This document shows, piece by piece, positions 11,885 through 21,729 of a DNA stretch of 64,000 bases (position 1 is the first letter of the stretch; each line of letters opens with the position of its first letter). This stretch comes from Engraulis encrasicolus (Eukaryota; Chordata; Actinopteri; Clupeiformes; Engraulidae). The notes under the pieces were generated by a model, which saw only the letters and a program-made list of their open reading frames with translations, made no database searches and had not been told where the DNA came from. Location: the NCBI RefSeq assembly GCF_034702125.1, contig NC_085875.1, positions 23,919,616-23,983,615 on the forward strand, read 5' to 3'. The position numbers were made by a program, and so were the translations under genes.

Positions 11885-14400
11885 TGAAGAACCGGGAGGA
11901 ATGATGAGTGTGCGGAGAGCAGCAATCCCGGAGCAGAGAACAGTCCGTCAGTCTACTTCTCCACCTCCTCTGCGATCTGTCTGTTTTCACTTGGCAGTGT
12001 ACTTATCGCTGCTACTTTTGTTTCGATTGTGCTATTCGTTCAATGGTGCGGTATTCTATGGAGAAAAAAAAATGCACTGAGGGAAAAAGTGCAAGGACGG
12101 GCATGCACGTGAACGGGGTTGGTTAAGTCGTCACGAATATAATAGTTTGGAATGGAACGTTTTATTAAGTTTTCAGAACTGTTGCCACATGTCTGGCGCG
12201 AGCGCACTAGACGAGTGATATATTCCACTGCACTTGCACATGATGCAACCCGAGCTATAAAACAAGGACTTTTAATTGGTAACCAATGACCACTAAATAG
12301 TATACGCAAGATCTAAAATGGAATATCCATAGACCGTATCAGGCGCAGAAAAATGCGCACTTTACTGTTGTAGAATGGCAGGGGTGCCCTCTAGTGATAG
12401 CCGGTAACAAAAATGCTCTACAGTCTGTACATTTATTATTTACATAATGTGGGTGGGGCAGTCGGACGTGTGACACATAGCGCACTGGAAGAACATAAAG
12501 TAACACAGACTCAAGAAACACTGCAGTTTCTCCCCAGCCCAGTAAATACTGTGGGAGGGACATAGTTCTAGGCCTAGAGTTTTGCTTGTTATTCCATAGC
12601 CTTGCTGCTTGTATTTTTTTTCTTAAACAAGGGCTGTCTTTGATGTAAGGAAGCATAGAAGCAGGCTACACGTTAAACTTTTCCAGGCTCTACTGCAGAG
12701 AAAATAGATTTCTACTCAGGGTAGAATTACAGATGTGCTCAATACAGGGGATAAACCAAACCCTCCCACAGCCTGCTGCAGGCTATACAAACTCTAGGCC
12801 TACATACTTTAAATCATAGTGCGAATGTACAGAAGAATGTGCACTACACAGACAAACAACAAGGGTATATTTTTGGATTTTTTTATGTAGTGGTTATGTT
12901 TGACCTGTTGGCCTAACAGGTTAACGCATGGAAAAGCTGAGGCAAAAACAAAAAAACAAAAAACATGCTCTGCCATTGGCGGTGTTGTCGTTACAGTTTA
13001 ACAACATGTTATGAGGAGAATAGGGAAGACAAATGAACCCCACTAAAACAGGGGTTAATCTCAGCCTGGTACTGGTCATGCAATTGCTTCAACTTCATTA
13101 TGTACAGTAATGTGACCCCTACTATAAAAACACATGATTGGATTGCTTTGCTATGCCAAAACAAACACACGAGTACCATCCAATGTCCTGCACCATGTCA
13201 TGTTATGTATCCACGTAGTGTTCATTCAACACTACAACTGGAGAACCAACTCCATGCGTCTTAAACATGACTGTTAAAGTGCTGAATGAACAGCACTACC
13301 ATGTACTGTGCAAACCAGTAGATCCACATGTGCCACCCCCATAGCACGAGTCAGCAGAATCACTGGAAGTTGTAGGCCTCCAACGGAAGTGATGTTGGGC
13401 ACACATGCTAAGTAGTCCAGGACAGTTTTCAGAGTAACCTGCGAACACTTTGCCCTCACCTCTGCATCATCCTAATACCGCACAACCCCCGGAACCTTGG
13501 GAAAAAATGGGCATCTTATTGTAATATGGTATTAATAAAGATAAAGTGTGTACTATGATAAAACAGTCACATGCTCATCATAACTAATCAAATAAGTTTC
13601 CAAATGTACGTCCCAGGTGACATGAAGTGGCACATCCATTTCAAACCATTTTACTTAACTTCATTGTTTTAACTTTATTGTTTCTAGGTATAAACTTAAC
13701 AGTTTTCTCCATGGAGGCTGGTCATCAGCAAAGTGTGAGGCCACAAGCACAGGTCGAGAACGGGAATTTGGATAAGCCCAATGTGTGCAAGTGTAACGGA
13801 GGCCAATTAACAGAGTGTGGCATGGAACATTAGCAAACCTCCATCACACAATGGCAATGAGCTAGGACACAGACCTCTAGGTGGCTCATGGGAGCAGTTA
13901 CACACCCAACTCGTCAGTATTGGACACCCAGCATCAATGTAGGTGAATGCCAAAAGTTCACCCTTCGTGTTGCATAGACCAGCACTGTGACAAGTTTAGG
14001 GAAAGATAATGCAACACGAAAGGGAAACCTTTTTGCCTCAAAAGCAAAGAGGTCAGTTGTCCCGGGCCCAGGGGGAGGAAGGGCCCAGAATTGGGTCCCC
14101 CTAACACAACATGGGCCCTCTCAGATGATTTTGTCAAGGGCCCGGTCAAAACTGTCCGCGGCCCTGGTTGGGATTGGGAATCGAACCAGCAACCTTCGGC
14201 CTACAAGGCCAATAAATTACCAGTGACATTCATTTCATTCACAAGGGGGTGAGTGTGGAGTAAAGACTACAGTACCTGCTTGTAGGAGTGTAAACATACA
14301 TATTGCCAACTTCACAGTATATCTAAGCATCAAAAGCAAAAACTTTCAGATAACAGTTCAGTTTTTAGTAGTGTCCTGTTTAAAGTGACATGACAATTCA
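11885..14400. other. Intergenic spacer between hmbox1 and the potassium channel gene
   Basis: No recognised exon. About 13690-13760 resembles an inner part of the MITE family at 19777-20073 (GAGGCCACAAGC, TTTTCTCCATGGAGG). About 14050-14166 is a copy of the small GGTCAGTTGTCCCGGGCCC repeat family also at 22755, 23625 (reversed) and 29548. About 14170-14205 reads on the minus strand like a SINE B box, GGTTCGATTCCCAAT. Confidence 0.4.
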
Positions 14401-14401
14401 A

Positions 14402-14524
14402 AATAAAGTCAGCACACCAGGTTCCCGTTTCTTTACATTTAATGTGACGTTTCGGATCAAGGGCATGCTGCCCGAAACGTCACATTAAATGTAAAGAAAC
14501 AGAAACCTGGTGTGCATACTTTAT
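14402..14524. repeat. Snap-back hairpin
   Basis: The arms AATAAAGT.NGCACACCAGGTT and the reversed AACCTGGTGTGCATACTTTATT enclose a second paired block, TTTCTTTACATTTAATGTGA with its complement. The inner arm holds CCCGAAACGTCAC, similar to other snap-back elements in the window. A few mismatches show age. Confidence 0.7.
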
Positions 14525-14797
14525 TTTCAATTTTCATGTGACTTTGCTGGTCCTGCACCCAGAATATTTTTGAGACGGATGTGCGTGTTTTTTTCTATAC
14601 TGTATTTGAGGGCAATGAATCATCTTCATAACTTGATTAGTACTCATTAGGGAGTCAGCGGACATTCTCTCAACTGTTCCTCAGTGGTCTGTGTTGGAAA
14701 AGCCATGTGGGTCAGCATCCAAGGGCTGACAAGGGAAGTTAAGTAAAGTTGTGGTGTGCACATCCAAGACGCAGGTGTAGGATAAAAAAAGTCAAAA

Positions 14798-14900
14798 CTA
14801 TGAATAAAAAGATGAATGTCCGCACACTGCTCCTGTTGCTTTTTTATTTCATTATAAGCATCGGGAGCAGTGTGCAGACATTCATCTTTTTGTTCATAGT
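14798..14900. repeat. Snap-back hairpin with arms of about 40 bp
   Basis: ACTATGAATAAAAAGATGAA (14798 onward) pairs with the complement ending at 14900, and CGCACACTGCTCC pairs with GGAGCAGTGTGC. Few mismatches. It lies 24 bp from a hAT MITE. Confidence 0.75.
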
Positions 14901-14924
14901 AGTGACGAGGGAAGTTGCCATGGG

Positions 14925-15478
14925 CAGAGGTGGAAAGAGTACAGAAAATGTGTACTCAAGTAAAAGTATCTTTACTTTGCCTAAATTCTACTCAAGTACA
15001 AGTAAAAGTACCTATCTAAAAATCTACTCAAGTAAAAGTAAAAAGTACTTCACTTAAAATGTAATTTGAGTAAAAAGTACTTAGTTACTTTTAATTAGCT
15101 TTCCTCTTGAGAATGGCATGTTTATTTTTCTTGAATATCGTCCTCCATAACCTCTATCTCTTGCTTGGCACCAGCCATCATCCAATTCATTGATACAAGA
15201 TAGTAAAATAGTGGAAATGCTGTGTGCCATCCTGCACAATCTTTCATTTCTGGCGGATTGTGGCATTATTGTGCATGGCATTTTGTCTCTCAGTCCATTT
15301 TTTTTACTCAGTACTCAGGCCAGGTTCCAGTGTAATTGAGTAAAGTACTTGGGTCAAAATGTACTCAAGTACAAGTAAAAGTATTAATTTAAAAATGTAC
15401 TTAAAAAGTACAAAGTATTCATAAAAGCTACTCAAGTACAATATTGAGTAAAAGTAATAAGTTACTTTTCCACCCCTG
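14925..15478. mobile_element. hAT-type MITE (CAGAGGTGGAAAG family), TSD GCCATGGG
   Basis: A 554-bp element with ends CAGAGGTGGAAAGAGTAC and GTTACTTTTCCACCCCTG and long subterminal runs of ACTCAAGTA/AAAAGTA units. The exact flanks GCCATGGG lie at 14917-14924 and 15479-15486. No transposase frame. Confidence 0.93.
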
Positions 15479-15574
15479 GCCATGGGCTGACAGGCTAGTT
15501 GACATGTGCTGGTGAACATGTCATCCTGGACCCAGGGACTGATTATGACTCCATGGGCCTCTGGGCCAGACAAC

Positions 15575-15768
15575 CAGTGTTGCCAAATGTGTATGATCAA
15601 ATCCCACCTCAAAAGGTGCTCAAAAAAACGTCTGGAGCCGCTAAATTCCTCCCAATTTCAACAAATTGCATTGCCAAAAACGCCAAATGGCTGATTTTTC
15701 CTGTTTTTACCTGCAGACTATTCGAAGCAGCCCAATTGGCAGGGTAACCGCCCAATCTGGCAACACTG
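15575..15768. mobile_element. hAT-type MITE (CAGTGTTGCCA family), TSD CAGACAAC
   Basis: The ends CAGTGTTGCCA and TGGCAACACTG are flanked by CAGACAAC at 15567-15574 and 15769-15776. It is the same family as 17130-17327, only 1.4 kb away. Confidence 0.92.
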
Positions 15769-15776
15769 CAGACAAC

Positions 15777-16559
15777 AAGAAAGCCCCCCAATGGATGTTG
15801 CACGATTTACAAAAAGATTCAGGGATTTAGACCAGAGGATAGATACTCTATCTTTATCCTCTTGCGACAAATTGAAAATTCAGTTGTTCACACTCCAGTA
15901 TCCAGTTATAAACCAGCTTTTACATCCTACCTTTATACACCGTATGTACCTTCGTCCATTTGTCGTCATTACATAACTGTTACATTACCTAACTGTTTGT
16001 CAGTTAAAGTGCACTAAGTGACACAAGTATTGACACATGCAGCAGGTCTGATGAAGTGGTTAGCTGGATAACACCTCTACTACTAGAAGCAGACCAGCTC
16101 TTGAGTTTAGCCTGGGCAGCATTCAGCCATTTCAAATACATCCAACCATTGTTTTCCTCCCAGACTCTACTGTTCTACATGAAATGTGAAAATATACTCC
16201 AATCTACTAAATCTACCATCATACCATTTCTGCCCCTATGAGGATCGTAAGCCATTGGTCGGAGTGGAGGTTGGAGGGCAGTGCAAACTGGCTCATTGAT
16301 TTGGCTACATGGGAATTAGTGTCCTTTTGCTCACTCCATCCTAACTCTCATCTAATCCTCCATGTTGACTGTATGGTATTAAACTATTGACAAATTGAAC
16401 AGTCCCTCTGTTTCTATAGATATACAGTTATTGGTCCACACCTTTCTCTGACAGGCTCTCATTGGTCCATACTGTTCTTTTTCCACGTCTTATTGGACAA
16501 CTCTGCTCTGTCTACGCCCGTCTTTCATTGGTCCACCACACACTGTTCTTTGGCCCGCC
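15777..16559 (-). other. Probable 3' UTR or downstream region of the potassium channel gene
   Basis: This lies immediately downstream of the channel stop codon on the minus strand. Repeated CATTGGTCC-type blocks occur between 16435 and 16545. I did not find a convincing polyadenylation signal, so the 3' end of the transcript is undefined. Confidence 0.35.
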
Positions 16560-17060
16560 TCATCTGTCCACACTGGTCTCTGCCAACCTGTTGTTCATGA
16601 TACCCAGTGCGCCAACACCCTCGGAGAACTCATTGTGCCGTCCGCCCCCTCCACCACCGCCACCGCCACCACCACCACCACAGCTGCTGGCACCTCTGTT
16701 GACGCCGGCGGCGGCAGGGGTGTTGGGGTGGGTATTGACGTTGACGTTGGCGTAGCATCTGTGCCCGTTGGCCGTCTCGGAGAGCTGCTTCTGCATGAGG
16801 GCCAGGTTCACCTTGTTGGCCGCCAGGAAGTCCCTCATGGAGATCATTTCCCCCGACGGTCGCCGCCCTCCACCGCCAGCGTCCGTCTCGCTGATGGCGT
16901 CCGTGTCGATGGAGATGTGGCGCTGGCGCGAGTGCGCGTGGTGGTGTTGGGGCGCGACGGCGTTGGTGTGCCGGCGTCGGGAGCGGAGGGCCTTGCGCGG
17001 GCAGGGGCAGGGGCAGTGGCGGCACGGCAGACGCATCTTCCTCAGCAGCCAATTCAGCAC
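16560..17060 (-). CDS. kcnk13: THIK-type two-pore K+ channel, exon 3 (C-terminal cytoplasmic tail)
   Basis: This exon supplies the last 166 residues, from VLNWLLRKM after the fourth membrane segment to the stop at 16562-16560. Family hallmarks are visible: ISIDTDAISETD, RRPSGEMISMRDFLAANKV, LMQKQLSETANG and the conserved end GALGIMNNRLAETSVDR. An Ala/Gly-rich insert includes 13 consecutive glycines (about 16640-16685) that are absent from the human proteins as I remember them. The acceptor is CCCGAGCAG|GTG just before 17060. The upstream 28 bases duplicate the end of exon 2 (see intron 2), and read-through upstream of the acceptor would give LSIVPEQ in place of exon 2's ISIVIKQ. In human KCNK12 and KCNK13 this region is continuous with the preceding exon. 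Antisense open frames over this exon are shadows of its GC-rich composition. Confidence 0.9.
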   Translation of the reverse strand: MLNWLLRKMRLPCRHCPCPCPRKALRSRRRHTNAVAPQHHHAHSRQRHISIDTDAISETDAGGGGRRPSGEMISMRDFLAANKVNLALMQKQLSETANGHRCYANVNVNTHPNTPAAAGVNRGASSCGGGGGGGGGGGGGRHNEFSEGVGALGIMNNRLAETSVDR

Positions 17061-17129
17061 CTGCTCGGGGACAATGGAGAGGGGGAAAACGCAGGTGTCA
17101 AAAGTGGAACTTTTGGGGGGCGCTGTGGC

Positions 17130-17327
17130 CAGTGTTGCCAGATTGGGCTGTTTCCCGCCCAATTGGGCTGCTTAGAATGGCAGTCTGCGGGTAAAAATGG
17201 CATTTTGCAGGAAAACTCGCCCAATCTTTCCCATAGACATCAATAGAATTGGTCGGGATTTAGTGCTTCCAGGCGGGTTTTGAGCATTTTTTGGGCTGGA
17301 AATCATCAGCCTCATCTGGCAACACTG
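17130..17327. mobile_element. hAT-type MITE (CAGTGTTGCCA family), TSD GCTGTGGC
   Basis: The ends CAGTGTTGCCAGATTGGGC and ATCTGGCAACACTG are flanked by GCTGTGGC at 17122-17129 and 17328-17335. It lies in kcnk intron 2, 69 nt upstream of the exon 3 acceptor. Confidence 0.93.
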
Positions 17328-17372
17328 GCTGTGGCCCACATTTGGCCCACATTTGGGCTTGCATGCCCACCC

Positions 17373-17527
17373 ACCCACGGGGACCCCGGTTCGAGTCCGG
17401 CCGGGGTCATTTCCCAATCCTCCCCTGTCTCTCTGTCCCATTCGCTTCCTGTCACCATCTTCGACTGTCCTGTCAAATAAAGGCATCAAAGGCCCTAAAA
17501 ATATAAAAAATATAAAATTTAAAAAAA
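17373..17527 (+). mobile_element. tRNA-derived SINE, 5'-truncated
   Basis: It begins in the B-box region (GGTTCGAGTCC) and continues through the shared body (TTTCCCAATCCTCCCC, CTTCCTGTCACC, CTGTCAAATAAAGGC) to an A-rich tail. It is the same family as 23213-23391 and 48421-48608. The A box is missing. Confidence 0.75.
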
Positions 17528-17994
17528 GTTGAACTTTTGTAGAAGTAGAATTAGGAATTGTTTGAAGTAGGTCTGTAGACCGAAACGTTGCCGTAAACCA
17601 TGCAAATGTGAACGTGCAGGAGCTTTCTTTGCGTCAAAAGTAGAACTAAAAGAAAAGATTAAAACACGCTCACAGTTTCATTCCAACATAGGGGGACTTC
17701 ACTCAGTAACTGTGCGCCTTGCAATCAGCTGATTCTGAATTCATTAAGTTTGTGGCAAGGTTTTCACTTAGTAGGTTACACTTTATTTTAACTCATTAAG
17801 ACACAGTCCCTAATACAAATTTGCTGTTACCAGAATGGCAATAAGCAAGTCGTAATGAATTACTAAAGACCTGGTGTTATGTCAAGGTGGTGTGGTACTT
17901 TGGTAATGACGCTTTTTCAACGACTATTACAGCATTCCACCGGCTGAACAGCATGCATTATGGGGCTATGGGGTCACTGTAAAGGTCTGTTTAG

Positions 17995-18186
17995 ACTCCT
18001 CCTTCAGTTGCAGGACACATACTGTCAGCGGCAGATTATGGACAATTCAGCCTGCTAGAAATATACATTGAGCACTGCAAGGGGTTGTTTCAGCTCTAAA
18101 GAGGGGGGTGTGGTGGCTGTTGGGTACGGGATCTGCCGTCACCCCCCACTGACAGTACATCTCCTGCAACTGAAGGAGTCTGAACT
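17995..18186. mobile_element. Short inverted-repeat element
   Basis: Terminal AGACTCCTCCTTCAGTTGCA (from about 17995) pairs with TGCAACTGAAGGAGTCTGA (to 18184). Inner blocks ACTGTCAG and CTGACAGT also pair. A non-autonomous DNA element is likely. No clear target duplication. Confidence 0.6.
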
Positions 18187-18325
18187 AGGATTTAGAGTGT
18201 ACAGTGTACCTCACTAGGTACAGTGGAACAACTGATGTAATAACTATGTAATACCATGCACTGCTGTGCTTACATCATGAATTTACTTGTACTTTTAACA
18301 ACTCCTATTTTATTAGCTTGCAATG

Positions 18326-19103
18326 GTTGATGACTAAGGGCTCTGCATACTTCACGTGCGCACTTTGACGCGTGTGGCGCGAGAACCATTAATGACGTCA
18401 TCACTTGCGCCAGACTATTCATACTTCAAAATCGCCCTTTGCTCGCATTGTCGGAAGTGCCCTCTGCTGTTCATGAGAGAAACGGCAGTATCTTTCGCAA
18501 CTCGCAGCTGAGTTCTACGGATGTATAAAATAGAAAGCCAAACACGGCTGTTGTAGGGTTACTGAACGTCTGACTTGTGACTTACCACATTGAAACATAT
18601 ATTTTTTGTTGTAGCCTACATTGCCAGATCATTCCAAGACCATGTGAGAGCATTGTTCTGGCGGCAGAATTTATAAATAGATCGCCGAACACAACGTGCT
18701 TCTGAACAAAGTAAACAATTGTTTCACTGAACAACATTTAAGAGAGAAGATAAAATAACTCTCTAGGACATTTTATTATCCTCAAAATGATGCAGGATCC
18801 ATTCTGTAGTAGCCTACAGTAGTTGTAGCCTCTCTTCGCAACTCCTGCTTTGTCTGCCTACCTGCATGGTCGCTGGTGGCACACGACAAGTTGCAAAAAA
18901 TGTGGGGTGCACGACATCGCGCCACGGCAGCTCGCGCCACGGCAGCTCGCGCCACGGCAGCTCGCGCCACGGCAGCTCGCGCCACGGCGTGTGACGTCAT
19001 TTTGGGTCACGTGACGGCGCGAGTGAGGTCGCGAGTGAGGTCGCGAGTGAAGTATGAAGGAGGCTAGCACCAGTCACGCCAAGTATGAATCCCCCTTAAG
19101 GGT
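18326..19103. mobile_element. Probable MITE with GC-rich core and two minisatellites
   Basis: The ends CTAAGGGCTCTGCATACTTCA and, reversed, CTTAAGGGGGATTCATACTT resemble each other. The interior carries about 4.5 tandem copies of the 15-mer GCGCCACGGCAGCTC (18917-18985) and three copies of GCGAGTGAGGTC (19018-19050). CpG content is far above the surroundings. It lies in the candidate young intron. The class is not assigned. Confidence 0.5.
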
Positions 19104-19776
19104 GCCAGACTAAGGTTGCCACTTTATGAAAAATGTAACGTCACAGTTTACCATTTTTACAGTAATGTTTTAACCCCTTTGTGCAGAGCCTATGGTATAA
19201 CCTTATTGTCCTTGAAATTGTAAAGACCAAGTCTTAATTTGTTACATAGACTCTCTGTAATGTAATAGCAATGTTTTTATGATATAGTTTAGTCTTTCCA
19301 GCAAAGCAGGCCCATCTGCACAAAGAGACTACCATCCCTATTGATAACACAGTAATGGCTGATTGGTCTTTGATGTTTTTTTCCCCTCAAAGGGGCCTTC
19401 AAGTCAGTTTGACTTCTAGCCAGACCACCCAACCAAGGGTTAATGTTTAGGGTTACATTTAGGATTAGGGTTAAAGAGTAGTTAGGGTCCAGGGTTAAAG
19501 TTAGGGTTAGAGTTAAGGATTATAGTAAGGGATTATTAGTCTAGGCCAGGGCCTTCCAAAACTGGGGGCAAAAAGCACCAATGACCAGTTATGATAACAC
19601 AGACAGACACTATTTCCCAATGTCAAGTGGTTGAGCCTTGGAAGTGAGCAGCCTAATGAGTCAAGCCCAATGATTGGATACTCTGCAGAGTTCACCAAAG
19701 AGTATCCAATCACTGGACGTGATTACGAAGGCTGATACACTTTGAGGGACGCACACTAGACATGGGGAAATGGCCA

Positions 19777-20073
19777 GGGTGTGTTCCAATATGCGACCTT
19801 GAGTCCTCCACTTGTGCTTGTGGCTTCATACCACTAAGTTATATGTTGTGATGACATCACTGACAACAGCACTATATTTCAATATCTCACAAAAGCTCAA
19901 TTGTTAAAGTAATTTTCTAATTTTCAGGTAAATGAAGAATAGTCCACCAAAAATTGTTTTGGCTAGGCTGACAGCGAGGTGAAAAGTGTTTTCTTTACGG
20001 AGGTGGGGCATCAGTAAAACATGAGGCCACAAGCCCAAGTGGAGGACAAAAGGTCACATATTGGAATGTACCC
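19777..20073. mobile_element. MITE of the GGGTGNATNCCAATATG family, 17 nt from a splice donor
   Basis: Inverted ends GGGTGTGTTCCAATATGCGA and, reversed, GGGTACATTCCAATATGTGA. It shares TCCTCCACTTGTGCTTGTGGC with 43669-43963 and 54202-54494. Its right end stops 17 nt inside kcnk intron 2, next to the exon 2 donor at 20092-20091. Reading through the donor, the element end contributes WVHSNM and then a TGA stop. No convincing target duplication. Confidence 0.75.
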
Positions 20074-20092
20074 ACGGAGTCAGTTTCAGCAC

Positions 20093-20775
20093 CTGCTTGA
20101 TGACGATGGAGATGACGTTGAAGAGCGAGTAGATGCAGCAGACGCCCATCAGAATAAACAGGAAGTTGCCCAGGCGGTAGAACACCGGTGGTGGTGCAGC
20201 AGAGCCCTGATGATCCGGGCCCTGTTCCTGTTCCGGATCGCCACCACCGTACGCCGCGCGCTGACTGCTCACCATGTCCCCGAAGCCGATGGTGCTGAAG
20301 GCCACGAAGCAGAAATAGAGCGAGTCCAGGTAGGCCCAGCCCTCCACGGCAGAGTACATGGCCGAGGCGCAGCAGGAGATCAAGATGGCAGCCAGACACA
20401 GGATCAGCATCACACAGTACACCGACGGCTTCCAGCCCGCCAGGCTGTCCGAGGAGGGTCTGTGATGGTGGTGGGCTGGGGGTGGTGGAGGTTGAGGTGG
20501 AGGAGGAGGACCCGCCCTGGAGGAGGCGGAGGTGGTGATGGTGTTGGGCGGGCGGTGGTGGCCGAGGCCGCGGGTGGTGTTGCTGCCGTGGTGGGGCGCT
20601 ACGCCTTTGCGTCGGCGCTGCAGCTCGTGGCAGGACTTGAGCACGTAGGCGAGCACGGTGATGATGCGCTCCAGGAAGAGGTTGAAGAAGAGGATGGTGG
20701 CCGCGCAGCCCACCAGGCCATAGAAGATCAGGAAGACCTTACCGCCCACCGTGGCCGGAGTCGTCATCCCAAAGC
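20093..20775 (-). CDS. kcnk13: THIK-type two-pore K+ channel, exon 2 (membrane segments 2-4, second pore)
   Basis: This exon begins by completing the Gly of the first selectivity filter (G|FGMTTPATVGGK). It then encodes membrane segment 2 (IFYGLVGCAATILFFNLFL), a cytoplasmic loop, segment 3 (VYCVMLILCLAAILISCC), the second pore AFSTIGFGDMVSS and segment 4 (FLFILMGVCCIYSLFNVISI). Acceptor CCTGCAG lies before 20775 and donor CAG|GTGCTG after 20093. The loop between segments 2 and 3 has a Pro/His-rich insert before DSLAGWKPS, and about 20 extra residues (GDPEQEQGPDHQGSAAPPP) separate the second pore from segment 4. Both exceed the human paralogues. MITEs lie 35 nt upstream of the acceptor and 17 nt downstream of the donor. 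Confidence 0.95.
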
Positions 20776-20810
20776 CTGCAGGGAAGAGGAGGGAAATAGA
20801 TGGTTTATAT

Positions 20811-21118
20811 TAGTGTTTCTCAACGGGGGCGGTACAGCCCCCCAGGGGGCATTGGGGAGCCCTAGGGGGGGGCGTTGAGAAGGATGCAACTGAGAGGGGG
20901 CGGTGCTTAGTTGCCATTGAGGTTCATTTGTACATTTTATTTTTTGATACTGAGGGGAGGCATTGGTGGGCTTATGATGAGGTCAAGGGGGGAGTTGGAA
21001 GGCTTATGATGAGGTCAAGGGGGAGTTGGAAGGCTTATGATGAGGTCAAGGAGGCGTGGGAGGCTTATGACTAGGTTAAGGGGCCATTTGTTAAAAAAAA
21101 AAAGGTTGAGAACCACTG
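20811..21118. mobile_element. hAT-type MITE (CAGTGGTTCTCAACC family), TSD GTTTATAT
   Basis: The right end GGTTGAGAACCACTG pairs with the left TAGTGTTTCTCAACG. Flanks GTTTATAT occur at 20803-20810 and 21119-21126. Three internal copies of a unit of about 32 bp contain GGCTTATGATGAGGTCAAGG (about 20967-21070). The insertion point lies 35 nt upstream of the exon 2 splice acceptor, where a branch point would be expected. Pieces of a relative occur at 34347-34660. Confidence 0.9.
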
Positions 21119-21230
21119 GTTTATATGTTATAATGATACATAACATAATGGCAAAGGTGTGTAATTGGCAGTATCGTCCTTCCCACTGTGGCTCGAGTGG
21201 TAATCCCGAACTATACAGTATGTGATTGAT

Positions 21231-21231
21231 A

Positions 21232-21317
<86 letters not shown>

Positions 21318-21371
21318 AGTTGTGACCACGTGTGTGTGGTTTAACTGCGCATTGGAGCATTGGAGACTGGT

Positions 21372-21452
<81 letters not shown>
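21231..21452. repeat. (GT)n and (AC)n arrays in inverted arrangement
   Basis: About 83 bp of GT (21231-21314), a 57-bp spacer, then about 80 bp of AC (21373-21452). The two arrays are complementary, so either strand can fold into a hairpin with a stem of about 80 bp. The spacer also holds CACGTGTGTGTGG. Confidence 0.95.
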
Positions 21453-21461
<9 letters not shown>

Positions 21462-21729
21462 CAAGGTCAAACTCAAAATGTACTTTGTTGTCAAAAGTCC
21501 ATGTACCAGTGTTAATCAAAAGCACTCCACTCTACTCTATTATAAGCTTAGCCCACCAGACGATAGAATATGAACAAGACCTTCCCTCTCACCATGGTGG
21601 CTGGGGTGAACATTCTGTGTAAATTGAAAGAAAAATGTCTGCACACTTAAATCCCCTGTGTTCTTTTTAATAATAGGCCAAGCTTTCGGTCTACTACGTT
21701 CCTCAGGGCTGGGGTGAACATTCTAAAAC

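Larger units (their letters stand above)
17061..20092 (-). other. kcnk13: kcnk intron 2: candidate recently gained intron
   Basis: The intron starts GTGCTGAAAC after ...AAGCAG and ends ...CCCGAGCAG before GTGCTGAATT. The 28 bases around the donor (20112-20085) and around the acceptor (17080-17053) align without gaps at 24/28 identity. Three of the four differences replace ATCA by CCCG, and the acceptor copy lies downstream of a run of T and C, making a polypyrimidine tract. At least half of its 3.03 kb is transposon-derived (17130-17327, 17373-17527, 17995-18186, 18326-19103, 19777-20073). The simplest reading is birth by tandem duplication of an AGGT-containing exon segment, then growth by insertions. 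Confidence 0.7.

Noticed and set aside
16635..17246. Plus-strand frames over the kcnk C-terminal exon
   Set aside because: Shadows of exon 3. The translated products are low-complexity and cross a MITE.
20021..20878. Plus-strand open frame of 285 codons
   Set aside because: It is antisense to kcnk exon 2, which has clear family motifs and splice sites on the minus strand. The frame follows from GC-rich composition.
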